From contig JALORP010000030.1 in assembly GCA_025458865.1 (NCBI GenBank), positions 1-61,974 of the forward strand: a DNA stretch of 61,974 bases. Direction: 5' to 3'. Source of the DNA: Steroidobacteraceae bacterium. GTDB taxonomy: Bacteria > Pseudomonadota > Gammaproteobacteria > Steroidobacterales > Steroidobacteraceae. Shown here piece after piece: positions 43,855 to 53,169 of this stretch. A model generated the notes under the pieces. It searched no databases. It was given only the letters and a program-made list of their open reading frames with translations, and had not been told where the DNA came from. Positions within the stretch are counted from its first letter, which is position 1, and each line of letters starts with the position of its first letter. The translations under genes were made by a program, and so were the position numbers.

Positions 43855-44757
43855 ATGAAAATCCTGATCACCGGCGGCACTGGGTTCATCGGCCAGTCCC
43901 TCTGTCCGCGTCTCGCGGCCGAGGGACATGAAGTCGCGGTACTGAGCCGCCAGTCGAAGCCGCGCCTGCCTGAAGGGGTTGCGCGCTCGGTCAGGCGCCT
44001 CGATGAGCTGCGGGCCAGCGACTTCGATGCGGCGATCAACCTCGCCGGCGAGCCGATCGCCGACGGGCGCTGGACGGAAAGCCGCAAGAAGCTGCTGCTC
44101 GACTCCCGCGTGGAGACGACGTCGCGCCTGGTGCAATGGATGGCGTCCTCCGGGAAGCGGCCCAAGGTTCTGGTATCGGCGTCGGCGGTCGGCTACTACG
44201 GCGACCAGGGCGACCGGGCGATCGATGAGGCGACAGCGCCCGCGCCGGGTTTCACCCATGACCTGTGCGCGGCCTGGGAGCGGGAAGCGCTGCGAGCCGA
44301 GCCGCTCGGCGTGCGTGTCTGCATCGCGCGCATCGGCGCGGTGCTGGACCGCGGCGGCGGTGCGCTGCAGAAGATGCTGCCCGCCTTCTGGATGGGCCTG
44401 GGCGGCCCGCTGGGTTCGGGCCGCCACTACTTCCCTTGGATCCACCGCGAAGACATGGCGGCCATCCTGCAGTGGCTCATGGAGAACCCGAGGGCACGCG
44501 GGGCCTACAACTGCGGCGCGCCGGAACCGGTCACCAACGCCGAGTTCACGCGCGCGCTGGGGCGCGCCATCCGGCGTCCCACGGTGATGCCGATGCCGGC
44601 TGCGGCATTGAAGCTGCTCTTCGGCGATGTTTCGGAGATCCTGCTGGGCAGCCAGCGCATGCTGCCGAAGCGGCTGCTGGCAGAGGGCTTCGAGTTCCGC
44701 TATCCGGATATCGGCGCGGCGCTCGTCCCTATGTTCGAACGCCACTCGCGCGCCTGA
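43855..44757 (+). CDS. TIGR01777 family NAD-dependent epimerase/dehydratase (SDR39U-like)
   Basis: 300-residue extended SDR protein. The N-terminal NAD(P) motif is ITGGTGFIGQSL. AINLAGEPIADGRWTESRKK and LVSASAVGYYGDQGD are hallmark segments of this family (E. coli YfcH). A C-terminal DUF1731-like region (MPAAALKLLFGDVSEILLGSQRMLPKRL) completes it. The length fits. The substrate of the family is not established. The downstream AmpG-like gene lies 123 bp away, so an operon is possible but not certain. Confidence 0.9.
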   Translation: MKILITGGTGFIGQSLCPRLAAEGHEVAVLSRQSKPRLPEGVARSVRRLDELRASDFDAAINLAGEPIADGRWTESRKKLLLDSRVETTSRLVQWMASSGKRPKVLVSASAVGYYGDQGDRAIDEATAPAPGFTHDLCAAWEREALRAEPLGVRVCIARIGAVLDRGGGALQKMLPAFWMGLGGPLGSGRHYFPWIHREDMAAILQWLMENPRARGAYNCGAPEPVTNAEFTRALGRAIRRPTVMPMPAAALKLLFGDVSEILLGSQRMLPKRLLAEGFEFRYPDIGAALVPMFERHSRA

Positions 44758-44880
44758 GCGGCGCACCGCGCTGCCCGCGGGCGCGGCAAGCGCTTGACAG
44801 GACACGGTGGCGGGCGCAGCTTCGGGCGGCCTCTGCTCGAACGCCTGGCCATCGTCGGCGCTGCAGGGCAGGGGAGCGCT

Positions 44881-46212
44881 ATGGAAGGCCGGCCTGACCT
44901 GACCTTGTCGGGAAACCGCGGTCGGCGCACGCTTCTGCTCTGCCTGCTCTACTTCTGCCAGGGTTTCCCCTGGGGATTCGCGACCATCGCGCTGCTCGCG
45001 ACGCTGAGCGAGGCCGGCCACGGCAAGGCGGACACCGCCACGGTCGTCGCGCTGGCGATCCTGCCCTGGACCTTCAAGTTCATCTGGGGCCCGCTCATCG
45101 ATTCGTTCCGCCTGCCGTCGCTCGGCGTGCGACGGCCCTGGATCGTCGTTGCTCAGCTATGCATGGCGCTGACGCTGCTGGCGGCGGTTACCTCGGGCTC
45201 GATGAACAACTCGTCGACCCTGATGTACCTCGCCTGGGTCTTCTTCATCCACAACTGCTTCGCCTCGCTGCAGGACGTCGCCACCGACGCGCTGGCCGTG
45301 GACCTGCTGAAGGACAACGAACGCGGCCGCGTCAATGGCTTCATGTGGGGATCCAAGCTCTTCGGCATCGCGGTCGGCGGCGCCGGCATGGCGCAGGTCA
45401 TCGCGCTCACGAGCCTGCAGGTCGCCGTGCTGCTCCAGGCCGTCATGGTGCTCACGGTCACGGGGCTCGTGGTGGCGTGGCGGGAACGGCCCGGCGAGCG
45501 GCGTTTCCCATGGTCTTCGGGCGCGGCTCAGGCCTCCATCCCGCGCAGCAACTTCGGCATGCTGATCACCGTGCAGGACCTCAGGCGCGCGCTGTCCCAC
45601 CGCACGACGGCGACCCTCGTCGTGATCGCGAGCATGTACGGCATGGCTGAAGGGCTCTACGATCCCCTCGTCGTCGAGCTCTTCGTGCAGGAACTGGGCT
45701 GGTCGGCGGAGCGGCTCGCGACCGCCATGGGAACCTGGGGGGTGCTCGGCGAACTGTCCGGGGCGCTGCTCGGAGGCTACCTCTGCGACAAGTACGGGCG
45801 CCGTAGGATGGCGGCGGTCGGCTTCGGCCTCATGGCCGTGATCCTCGTCACCTTCGGGCATACCCTGCAGGCCTGGCAGGGGCCTGGCTATCCGCACGGA
45901 CTGCTGCTGCCGGCTTTCAAGGGCGCCGTCGCGTTCGCGACCGCGCTGTTCATGCGGGTCTCGTGGACGCGGGCCGCGGCCACGCAGTTCACCGTGTACA
46001 TGTCCATGGGCAACGTCGGCTATGCGCTCGGCGCCAAGCTGAACGGCTGGCTGGAGCTGACCGGTGCTTCGCTGGTGACGACGGACTACTTCATCGTCGC
46101 CGGCCTCCTGCCGATCCTCCCGCTGCTGCTGCTCTTCGGGCTCGACCCGGATTCCGTCGTCAAGCGCAAGCTCGAGGACGAGCGAGCCCGGTTGGCAGCC
46201 AGCCCCGTTTGA
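44881..46212 (+). CDS. AmpG-like MFS permease
   Basis: 443-residue major facilitator with about 12 membrane helices. The opening LLLCLLYFCQGFPWGF and the LPWTFKFIWGPLIDSF element are characteristic of the AmpG/PAT branch. AmpG imports anhydromuropeptides for cell-wall recycling; related members carry acetyl-CoA or unknown solutes, so the substrate is an inference. The ATG at 44881 was preferred over one at 44794 because GGGGA precedes it and the upstream 29 residues are not conserved-looking. It lies upstream of a racemase-superfamily gene, 56 bp apart. Confidence 0.8.
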   Translation: MEGRPDLTLSGNRGRRTLLLCLLYFCQGFPWGFATIALLATLSEAGHGKADTATVVALAILPWTFKFIWGPLIDSFRLPSLGVRRPWIVVAQLCMALTLLAAVTSGSMNNSSTLMYLAWVFFIHNCFASLQDVATDALAVDLLKDNERGRVNGFMWGSKLFGIAVGGAGMAQVIALTSLQVAVLLQAVMVLTVTGLVVAWRERPGERRFPWSSGAAQASIPRSNFGMLITVQDLRRALSHRTTATLVVIASMYGMAEGLYDPLVVELFVQELGWSAERLATAMGTWGVLGELSGALLGGYLCDKYGRRRMAAVGFGLMAVILVTFGHTLQAWQGPGYPHGLLLPAFKGAVAFATALFMRVSWTRAAATQFTVYMSMGNVGYALGAKLNGWLELTGASLVTTDYFIVAGLLPILPLLLLFGLDPDSVVKRKLEDERARLAASPV

Positions 46213-46268
46213 AGCTTCCGGTTGCGGCGCGGCATTCCCGCCCGGGCCGCGTCGCGACACAATGCAGC

Positions 46269-47009
46269 ATGCGCCAGGCAGAGTATGGCGGCATCGCGCG
46301 GCTGGGGCTCGCGGTGCCGCAGGCCAACCCCACGGTCGAACCCGAGTTGCGGCGGCTCCTTCCATCCGGCGTGGAGGCCTATGCGACGCGACTCACGCAT
46401 CCTTCGCCGCGGGTCGAAGATCGCCTGCAGCACTACATCCGCCACATTCCGGAGGCCATCGCGACCTTCGGTCCCCTGCAGCTGGACGCCTTCGGGTTCG
46501 GGTGCACCGGCTCGTCTTACCTCGCCGGTCCCGGGCTCGAGGATGAACTCGTCGCGGCGGCCCGCGCAGCGACGGGGCTGCCGGTGTTCACCGCCGCGCA
46601 GGCGTTGCGCGGCGCACTTCAGATCCTGGCGGTGCACCGTTTCGCGCTGGTTTCGCCGTATCCCGCGGCGCTCGCCGAGGCTGGCCTGCGCTACTGGGAG
46701 TCGTCCGGATTCGAGGTGACGTCCTCCCTGCGGGTGGACCCGGTGCTCGACGATACCCATGCGATCTACGAACTCACCAGCAACGACGCGCTGCGCGCTG
46801 CGCGGTCAGTGGATCGCGCCGGCGCGCAGGCGCTGGTCATCACGGGGACTGGCATGCCGACCCTCGCGGCGCTGCGCGAGTTGCAGGGTGAGGGTGGGCT
46901 GCCCGCGCTCAGCTCGAACCTCTGCCTCGCCTGGGCGCTGTTGCGGGAAGCCGCGCCGGAATTGGCGACGCCCGCGCCTGGCGGCCTGCTGGGGACGCGG
47001 CGCGGCTAG
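46269..47009 (+). CDS. Asp/Glu racemase superfamily protein (maleate isomerase / arylmalonate decarboxylase-like)
   Basis: 246 residues. The N-terminal LGLAVPQANPTVEPELRRLLP is the typical opening of maleate cis-trans isomerase and arylmalonate decarboxylase relatives. The first catalytic cysteine position is filled, in FGFGCTGSSYLAG. At the second expected position the sequence reads VITGTGMPTL, without Cys. It is therefore probably not a two-cysteine racemase, and its reaction is unknown. The last gene before the photosynthesis cluster; whether it belongs functionally to it is unclear. Confidence 0.7.
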   Translation: MRQAEYGGIARLGLAVPQANPTVEPELRRLLPSGVEAYATRLTHPSPRVEDRLQHYIRHIPEAIATFGPLQLDAFGFGCTGSSYLAGPGLEDELVAAARAATGLPVFTAAQALRGALQILAVHRFALVSPYPAALAEAGLRYWESSGFEVTSSLRVDPVLDDTHAIYELTSNDALRAARSVDRAGAQALVITGTGMPTLAALRELQGEGGLPALSSNLCLAWALLREAAPELATPAPGGLLGTRRG

Positions 47010-47037
47010 TCCTCCTCCCGCGGCCGGCGCATCGCAC

Positions 47038-47074
47038 TTGAGTCGTCCCTCCCGCGAAGGTTAGATTCGCGGGA
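47038..47074 (+). promoter_or_regulatory. Candidate bchI promoter with inverted repeat over the -10
   Basis: TTGAGT (47038-47043) and TAGATT (47062-47067) are 18 bp apart, 57 bp before bchI. A perfect 9-bp inverted repeat (TCCCGCGAA at 47050-47058, TTCGCGGGA at 47066-47074, 7-nt loop) overlaps the spacer and -10. It could be an operator or an RNA hairpin. It is not a TGT-N12-ACA site. Confidence 0.4.
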
Positions 47075-47123
47075 TCTGTCATTCGCTTCCCGCGTTCCCG
47101 CGACGCGTACAGGATTCCTCTGC

Positions 47124-48149
47124 ATGGCCGTTCCGTTCCCGTTTTCCGCGATCGTCGGACAAGACGAAATGAAGCTGGCCTTGCTGACCGGCGCGGTCGA
47201 CCCCGGCATCGGCGGCGTGCTCGTCTTCGGCGATCGCGGCACGGGCAAGTCCACTGCCGTGCGGGCGCTGGCCGCCCTGCTGCCGAAAATGCGCGCGGTG
47301 GACGGCTGCCGCTACGGCTGCGACCCGGACGGCGGCGAGCGGCTATGCGAAGCCTGCCGGGCGGCTGCAAAGCATGGCCCGCTCAAGTCGCACCTGGTGC
47401 CCGTGCCGGTCGTGGACCTGCCGCTCGGTGCCACCGAGGACCGCGTGGTCGGCGCCCTCGACCTGGAGCGCGCGCTCGCGCACGGCGAGAAAGCCTTCGA
47501 GCCCGGTCTGCTGGCCCGGGCCAACCGCGGCTTTCTCTACATAGACGAGGTGAACCTGCTCGAGGACCACCTCGTGGACCTGCTGCTCGACGTGGCGGCC
47601 TCCGGCGAGAACGTGGTCGAGCGCGAGGGCCTGAGCGTCCGCCATCCCGCGCGCTTCGTGCTGGTCGGCAGTGGCAACCCGGAGGAGGGCGAGCTTCGCC
47701 CGCAGCTCCTCGACCGATTCGGCCTCTCCGTGGAGGTGCGCACGCCCGACGACCTGCCCACCCGCATCGAGGTCGTCCGTCGCCGCGACGCGTACGAGCG
47801 CGACCCGCAGGCCTTCATCCACGCCTGGCAACGCCAGGACTCGAAGCTGCGGCGGCGCCTCGTCTCGGCGCGTGAGCGGCTGTCCGGGGTCGACGTGCCG
47901 GACGCGGCCCTCGAACGCGCGGCCAAGCTGTGCATGGCCCTCGGGACCGACGGGCTGCGCGGAGAACTCACGCTGATGCGCGCGGCGCGCGCGCTCGCGG
48001 CGCTCGAGGGCGACGCGGAGGTCGGCGACAGCCACTTGCGGCGCGTCGCGCCCGCGGCGCTGCGCCACCGCTTGCGCCGCAACCCGCTCGACGAGTCGGG
48101 CTCGACGGTTCGCGTCGAGCGCGCGCTGGCGGAGCAGTTCGGGGAGTGA
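47124..48149 (+). CDS. bchI: Magnesium chelatase ATPase subunit I
   Basis: 341-residue AAA+ motor which, with BchD and BchH, inserts Mg2+ into protoporphyrin IX, the first committed bacteriochlorophyll step. Walker A is GDRGTGKS at 36-43, Walker B is [10 protein letters not shown], and the family insertion [23 protein letters not shown] and sensor region [22 protein letters not shown] are present. A Cys-rich loop (CRYGCDP...CEAC) lies at about 60-75. Length matches BchI. It opens the photosynthesis cluster, and its TGA overlaps the GTG of bchD. Confidence 0.97.
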   Translation: MAVPFPFSAIVGQDEMKLALLTGAVDPGIGGVLVFGDRGTGKSTAVRALAALLPKMRAVDGCRYGCDPDGGERLCEACRAAAKHGPLKSHLVPVPVVDLPLGATEDRVVGALDLERALAHGEKAFEPGLLARANRGFLYIDEVNLLEDHLVDLLLDVAASGENVVEREGLSVRHPARFVLVGSGNPEEGELRPQLLDRFGLSVEVRTPDDLPTRIEVVRRRDAYERDPQAFIHAWQRQDSKLRRRLVSARERLSGVDVPDAALERAAKLCMALGTDGLRGELTLMRAARALAALEGDAEVGDSHLRRVAPAALRHRLRRNPLDESGSTVRVERALAEQFGE

Positions 48150-49909
48150 CGGAACAGGATCCACAGTCCCCGGGCCCGGCCGCGTGGTCCGACGCGGTGC
48201 TCGCGGCGGCGCTCGTCGCGGTCGATCCAGCGGGCCTCGGCGGCGTCTGCGTTCGCGCCCCGGCGGGACCGGTCAGGGACACCTGGCTGGAGCTGCTGCG
48301 TGAGTTCCTCCCCCCGGGCACTCCGCTGCGTCGCGTGCCGCTGCATGCCGGAGACGAGCGGCTGCTCGGTGGCCTCGACCTGGCGGCAACGCTGGGCGCG
48401 GGCCGGCCGGTCGCTGAGCGCGGCCTGATCGCCGAGGCCGACGGCGGGGTGCTGTTGCTGCCCATGGCGGAGCGGATCACCGCCGGCGCGGCGGCCCGCA
48501 TCACCGCGGCCCTCGACGCGGGCGAGGTCCTGGTCGAGAGGGACGGACTCGCCCTGCGAATTCCGGCGCGCGTCGGCGTTGTCGCCTTCGACGAGGGTGC
48601 CGAGGCCGATGAACGTCCGCCGCCCGCGCTGATCGAGCGCCTTGCCTTCGCTGTCGACCTCGATCCGGTCTCGACCCGCGACGTCGCGGACGAGGGCCCG
48701 CCGCCAGAGGCGGTGCACGCGGCCCGTCGCCGCCTCCGGGACGTGCGCTCGACAGACGCGGTCTGCGAGGCCCTGTGCACGGCGGCACAGGCGCTCGGCA
48801 TCGGCTCGCTGCGCGCGCCCTGGTTCGCGCTGCGCGCCGCCCGTGCCGCCGCCGCGCTCGCCGGCCGGGACGAGGTGGCCGAGGCCGATGCGGCACTCGC
48901 CGCGCGCCTGGTGTTCTCCCCGCGGGCCACCCTGCTGCCCGCGCCCGAGGAGGCGCCCGAGGCCCCCGAACCGCCGCCCGAGGCGCCCGAACCGGAGAAC
49001 GAGTCCTCGACCACCCCGGACCGGCCGCTGGAGGACGTGGTGCTCGAGGCGGCGCTCGCGGCGCTGCCGCCGGAGTTGCTCGCGCGCCTGCGGCAGGGAC
49101 TGGCGCCGCGCAGCCGCGCTCAGGGCCAGGGACGAGCCGGGGCCGTGCAGAAGTCGCGCCTGCGGGGCCGGCCCGCCGGCACCCGCGCGGGCGAGCCGCG
49201 GGCCGGCGCGCGGCTCAACCTGGTCGAGACGCTGCGCGCGGCCGCGCCCTGGCAGCCGCTGCGCCGGCGGCAGGCGGGCGCAGACGCGCGGCGCGTCCTG
49301 GTCCGCCGCGACGACTTCCGGATCACGCGTTTCAAGCAGCGCAGCCCCAGCACGACGCTCTTCGCCGTCGACGCCTCCGGCTCGGCTGCCCTGCACCGGC
49401 TCGCCGAGGCGAAGGGGGCCGTCGAACTTCTGCTGGCCGACTGCTACGTGCGCCGCGACCAGGTGGCCCTGCTGGCGTTTCGCGGCACCGGAGCGGAGAT
49501 GCTGCTGCCGCCGACGCGCTCCCTCACGCGGGCGCGGCGCTGCCTGGCGGCGCTGCCCGGCGGCGGCGGCACGCCGCTGGCAGCGGGTCTCGACCTCGCG
49601 CTCGAGCTCGCGCTCAACCTCGAGCGCCGCGGCGAGAGCGTGACGCTGGTGGTGCTCACCGACGGGCGCGCCAACATCGCGCGTGACGGCCAGCCGGGCC
49701 GCCCGCGGGCCGCGGAGGATGCGCTCGCGGCGGCACGCCTGCTGCGAGGCCGGCCACTCGCCTCCCTCGTGGTGGACACGGCGCCGCGTCCCGAGCCCTT
49801 CGCCCAGCGGCTCGCCGCCGAGATGGGCGCGGTGTACCTGCCGCTGCCGCACGCCGATGCGGCCCGCCTGACGCGCGCGGTCCAGTCGGCCCGTCCGTCC
49901 GGTACGTAG
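48146..49909 (+). CDS. bchD: Magnesium chelatase subunit D
   Basis: 587-residue partner of BchI that bridges the motor to BchH. The N-terminal AAA-like domain is degenerate, with no clear Walker A. A very acidic Pro/Glu linker ([19 protein letters not shown]) lies near 270-295. The C-terminal von Willebrand A domain carries the metal site DASGS with later conserved Thr and Asp ([14 protein letters not shown]). The start is GTG at 48146, overlapping the bchI stop. bchE follows after 71 bp instead of the usual bchO. Confidence 0.95.
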   Translation: MTEQDPQSPGPAAWSDAVLAAALVAVDPAGLGGVCVRAPAGPVRDTWLELLREFLPPGTPLRRVPLHAGDERLLGGLDLAATLGAGRPVAERGLIAEADGGVLLLPMAERITAGAAARITAALDAGEVLVERDGLALRIPARVGVVAFDEGAEADERPPPALIERLAFAVDLDPVSTRDVADEGPPPEAVHAARRRLRDVRSTDAVCEALCTAAQALGIGSLRAPWFALRAARAAAALAGRDEVAEADAALAARLVFSPRATLLPAPEEAPEAPEPPPEAPEPENESSTTPDRPLEDVVLEAALAALPPELLARLRQGLAPRSRAQGQGRAGAVQKSRLRGRPAGTRAGEPRAGARLNLVETLRAAAPWQPLRRRQAGADARRVLVRRDDFRITRFKQRSPSTTLFAVDASGSAALHRLAEAKGAVELLLADCYVRRDQVALLAFRGTGAEMLLPPTRSLTRARRCLAALPGGGGTPLAAGLDLALELALNLERRGESVTLVVLTDGRANIARDGQPGRPRAAEDALAAARLLRGRPLASLVVDTAPRPEPFAQRLAAEMGAVYLPLPHADAARLTRAVQSARPSGT

Positions 49910-49980
49910 TCATACGCAAGCGCCGCGCGCCCGGCGGCGGCTAGCGTGGCGCCCGTGGACGGCCGTCCAGGAGAGGCGCG

Positions 49981-51597
49981 ATGCGCGTATTGATGATCCA
50001 GCCCAACTACCACTGCGGCGGAGCGGAGATCGCCGGCAACTGGCCGCCGGGCTGGGTCGCCTATATCGGCGGGGCGCTCAAGGCGGCCGGCGTCACGAAC
50101 ATCCGTTTCGTCGACGCGATGACCAACGATATCTCCGACGAGCGGCTCGCCGAGCTGATCCGCCTCAATGCTCCGGACGTCGTGCTCGCGACGGCGATCA
50201 CGCCGATGATCTACCAGGCGCAGAAGACGCTGCAGATCGCCAGGGAGCAGGCACCCCGCTGCGTCACGGTGCTCGGCGGCATCCACCCGACCTTCATGTA
50301 CGCCCAGGTGCTCGGCGAGGCGCCCTGGATCGACTACATCGTGCGCGGCGAGGGCGAGGAGATCGCCGTCGAGCTGCTCAGGGCCATCGAGGCCGGTACG
50401 CACCTGGCCGACCGGCGGAACATCCAGGGCATCGCCTTCCTCGAGGACGGCAAGCTGGTCGCGACGCCGGCCCGGCCGGTGATCCGCGACCTCGACTCGC
50501 TGACCCCGGACTGGTCGCTGCTGGAGTGGGACAAGTACATCTACATACCGCTCGATTGCCGGGTGGCGGTGCCCAACTTCGCGCGCGGCTGCCCGTTCAC
50601 CTGCCGCTTCTGCTCGCAGTGGAAGTTCTGGCGCAAGTACCGCACCCGCGACCCGAAGAAGTTCGTCGACGAGATCGAGCTGCTCGTGCGCGAACACAAG
50701 GTTGGGTTCTTCATACTGGCGGACGAGGAGCCGACCATCAACCGGCGCAAGTTCGTCGCGCTGTGCGAGGAGCTGATCCGGCGCGACCTGCCGGTCAAGT
50801 GGGGCATCAACACGCGCGTCACCGACATCCTGCGCGACCGGGACCTGCTTCCGATGTTCCGCAAGGCCGGCCTGGTGCACATCTCGCTGGGCACGGAGGC
50901 CGCAGCCCAGCTCAAGCTCGACCGTTTCAGAAAGGAAACGACCATCGAGGAGAACAAGCTCGCCATCAAGCTCATCAAGGACGCCGGCATGGTCGCCGAG
51001 GCCCAGTTCATCATGGGCCTCGAGAACGAGACGCCGGAGACCATCGAGGAGACCTACCGGCTTGCCCAGGACTGGAAGCCGGACATGGCCAACTGGAACA
51101 TGTACACGCCCTGGCCATTCGCCGAGCTGTTCGAGGAGCTGGGCGACAAGGTCGAGGTGCGCGACTTCGCAAAGTACAACTTCGTGACGCCGATCATCCA
51201 GCCGGAGGACATGACGCGCGACCAGGTGCTCAAGGGCGTGATGCGCAACTACGCGCGCTTCTACATGCGAAAATCCTTCCTCGAGTACCCGTGGATCCGC
51301 GACAGGTTCAAGCGCCGGTACATGATGGGCTGCCTCAAGGCCTTCGCGAAGACCACGGCCACCAAGAAGTTCTACGACCTCGAGCGCCTGAAGTTCGACG
51401 GACGCCACGCCCGCTGGGACCTCGGTTTCGACGAGACGAAGGTGTTGAACGCCGAGCAGATCCAGGAGCTCAAGCGCGACAGGCCGGACCTCAGGGCCGA
51501 TGTCGACTACGAGGGCACGCCCGCGGGGGTGACGGCCTGCGGGGCCCCACGCGACCTTCGGCCGCGCGGGGCGGAGGTGGTGGCGCGGGCCGACTGA
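49981..51597 (+). CDS. bchE: Anaerobic Mg-protoporphyrin IX monomethyl ester oxidative cyclase
   Basis: 538-residue cobalamin-dependent radical SAM enzyme that forms the isocyclic E ring without oxygen. The N-terminal B12-binding domain starts [20 protein letters not shown]. The radical SAM Cys triad is Cys204, Cys208 and Cys211 in [12 protein letters not shown]. The C-terminal half has the conserved [19 protein letters not shown]. Presence of BchE predicts bacteriochlorophyll synthesis under anoxic or microoxic conditions; an oxygen-dependent cyclase (AcsF) is not in view. It starts 71 bp after bchD, with AGGAGAGG before the ATG. bchJ begins 7 bp downstream, probably in the same operon. Confidence 0.96.
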   Translation: MRVLMIQPNYHCGGAEIAGNWPPGWVAYIGGALKAAGVTNIRFVDAMTNDISDERLAELIRLNAPDVVLATAITPMIYQAQKTLQIAREQAPRCVTVLGGIHPTFMYAQVLGEAPWIDYIVRGEGEEIAVELLRAIEAGTHLADRRNIQGIAFLEDGKLVATPARPVIRDLDSLTPDWSLLEWDKYIYIPLDCRVAVPNFARGCPFTCRFCSQWKFWRKYRTRDPKKFVDEIELLVREHKVGFFILADEEPTINRRKFVALCEELIRRDLPVKWGINTRVTDILRDRDLLPMFRKAGLVHISLGTEAAAQLKLDRFRKETTIEENKLAIKLIKDAGMVAEAQFIMGLENETPETIEETYRLAQDWKPDMANWNMYTPWPFAELFEELGDKVEVRDFAKYNFVTPIIQPEDMTRDQVLKGVMRNYARFYMRKSFLEYPWIRDRFKRRYMMGCLKAFAKTTATKKFYDLERLKFDGRHARWDLGFDETKVLNAEQIQELKRDRPDLRADVDYEGTPAGVTACGAPRDLRPRGAEVVARAD

Positions 51598-51604
51598 CTC
51601 GTCC

Positions 51605-52252
51605 GTGGACAGACTGGACAAGACGGCGTCCGCGCACGCAGGTCCGGCCGCCGGGATGGGACCGGACGGCGATCCGGCACGCATCGGACCCAATGCGATC
51701 ACGCAGGTGGCCGCGGCGCTCTCGGCGCGGTCCGGCCCTGAGCGCGCCGCCGCCGTCCTTGGCGAGGCCGGCCTCGGCAGCTACCTTCTGTCGCCACCCG
51801 CCGGGATGGTTCCCGAATCGGAGGTGGTCGCGCTGCACCGCAGCTTGCGTGCGGCGCTCGACGGCGTTGAGCGCGAGATGATCTGCCGCGATGCCGGCGA
51901 GCGAACGGCGGATTACCTTCTGGCGAACCGCATCCCGCGACCCGTGCAGGCGCTGCTCAAGGTCCTGCCGGCATCCCTGGCGAGCCGCGTGCTGCTCGCC
52001 GCGATTTCGCGCCACGCCTGGACCTTCGCGGGCAGCGGGCGCTTCGGCGCGGTCGCGGGGAATCCCGTCCGCCTGTCCATCGAGGGCTGCGCCCTCTGCC
52101 GCGGCGCGGCGTTCGACGCACCGGGCTGCGTCTACTACGCGGCGACTTTCGAGCGGCTCTATCGGGTCCTCGTGAGCCCGCGGGCCATCGCCCGGGAAGT
52201 CGCCTGCGAAGGCTGTGGCGCACCGGCCTGCCGCTTCGAGGTCGCATGGTGA
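51605..52252 (+). CDS. bchJ: BchJ, 4-vinyl protochlorophyllide reductase-associated protein
   Basis: 215-residue V4R-domain protein. BchJ was first described as the 4-vinyl reductase; later work on other species assigns catalysis to BciA/BciB, so BchJ may deliver substrate. The C-terminal V4R region has the Cys pattern SIEGCALCRG, APGCVYY and ACEGCGAPACRFEV. The start is GTG at 51605, since no ATG precedes the conserved ARIGPNAITQVAAAL. It overlaps bchO by 7 nt. The bchE-bchJ pairing matches other purple bacteria. Confidence 0.9.
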   Translation: MDRLDKTASAHAGPAAGMGPDGDPARIGPNAITQVAAALSARSGPERAAAVLGEAGLGSYLLSPPAGMVPESEVVALHRSLRAALDGVEREMICRDAGERTADYLLANRIPRPVQALLKVLPASLASRVLLAAISRHAWTFAGSGRFGAVAGNPVRLSIEGCALCRGAAFDAPGCVYYAATFERLYRVLVSPRAIAREVACEGCGAPACRFEVAW

Positions 52253-53169
52253 CCTCGCGCGCCGCCGCACCGGCGCCTTGCGGTGCGCTCGACTGGGAGC
52301 GCGATGGCGCCGACTGGCCGAATCGCCGGTCGAGCCGTTTCGTCGAGGCGGGCGGCCTGACCTGGCACGTGCAGGTGATGGGTCGCGGACCGCCGCTCCT
52401 GCTGGTGCACGGCACCGGGGCCTCGACCCACAGCTTCCGCGACCTGGCACCGGCGCTGGCGGCGCGGTTCACGGTCGTGGCGCCGGACCTGCCAGGTCAC
52501 GCCTTCACCTCGCCGCTGCCGCCAGGGAGCGTCTCGTTCGACGGCATGGCGTCGGCGCTCGGCGAGCTCGTGCAGGCGCTCGGGCTGAACCCGCAGGTGG
52601 CGGTCGGTCACTCGGCCGGCGCTGCGCTGCTCGCGCGCCTGGCCTTGGATGGCGTGATCGCGCCGAGGCTGCTGGTCGCGCTGAATGGCGCCATCCTGCC
52701 GCTGCCGGGCGTGGCCGGCCTCGTGTTCGCGCCGATGGCGCGGGCGCTCGCGGTCAACGGGCTGGCGGCGCGCCTCTTCGCCTGGCGCGCGGCGGACCGG
52801 CGCGCCGTCGAGCGCCTGGTGGGCAGCACCGGCTCGAAAATCGACGAGCGCGGCGTGGAGCTCTATGCGCGCCTCGTCCGCAACCCCGCGCACGTCGCGG
52901 GCGTGCTGGGCATGATGGCCAACTGGGACCTCGGGGCGCTGCGCGACGCGCTGCCCCGCGTGCCGTGCAGGCTGCTGCTGGTCGTCGGCAGCGAGGACGG
53001 GACGGTGTCGCCTCGCGAAGCGGAACGGGTGCGGGCGATCCTCCCCGACGCGAGGATCGTGAGACTCGAGGGCCTCGGGCACCTCGCCCACGAGGAGCGC
53101 CCTGACGAGGTGGCGCGACTGATCGAACGTGAGGCCGCCGGTGCGGCCACGAAGGGAGGCAGGGAATGA
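52246..53169 (+). CDS. bchO: Alpha/beta hydrolase BchO (putative Mg chelatase accessory protein)
   Basis: 307-residue alpha/beta hydrolase of the BchO group, normally encoded next to bchID. The oxyanion region is LLLVHGTGASTHSFRDL. The apparent triad is Ser123 in VGHSAGAALL, Asp251 in VGSEDGTV and His279 in GLGHLAHEE. Its biochemical role is unproven. Here bchE and bchJ separate it from bchD. It overlaps bchJ by 7 nt and crtI by 4 nt, so all are probably translated as one unit. Confidence 0.92.
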   Translation: MVTSRAAAPAPCGALDWERDGADWPNRRSSRFVEAGGLTWHVQVMGRGPPLLLVHGTGASTHSFRDLAPALAARFTVVAPDLPGHAFTSPLPPGSVSFDGMASALGELVQALGLNPQVAVGHSAGAALLARLALDGVIAPRLLVALNGAILPLPGVAGLVFAPMARALAVNGLAARLFAWRAADRRAVERLVGSTGSKIDERGVELYARLVRNPAHVAGVLGMMANWDLGALRDALPRVPCRLLLVVGSEDGTVSPREAERVRAILPDARIVRLEGLGHLAHEERPDEVARLIEREAAGAATKGGRE

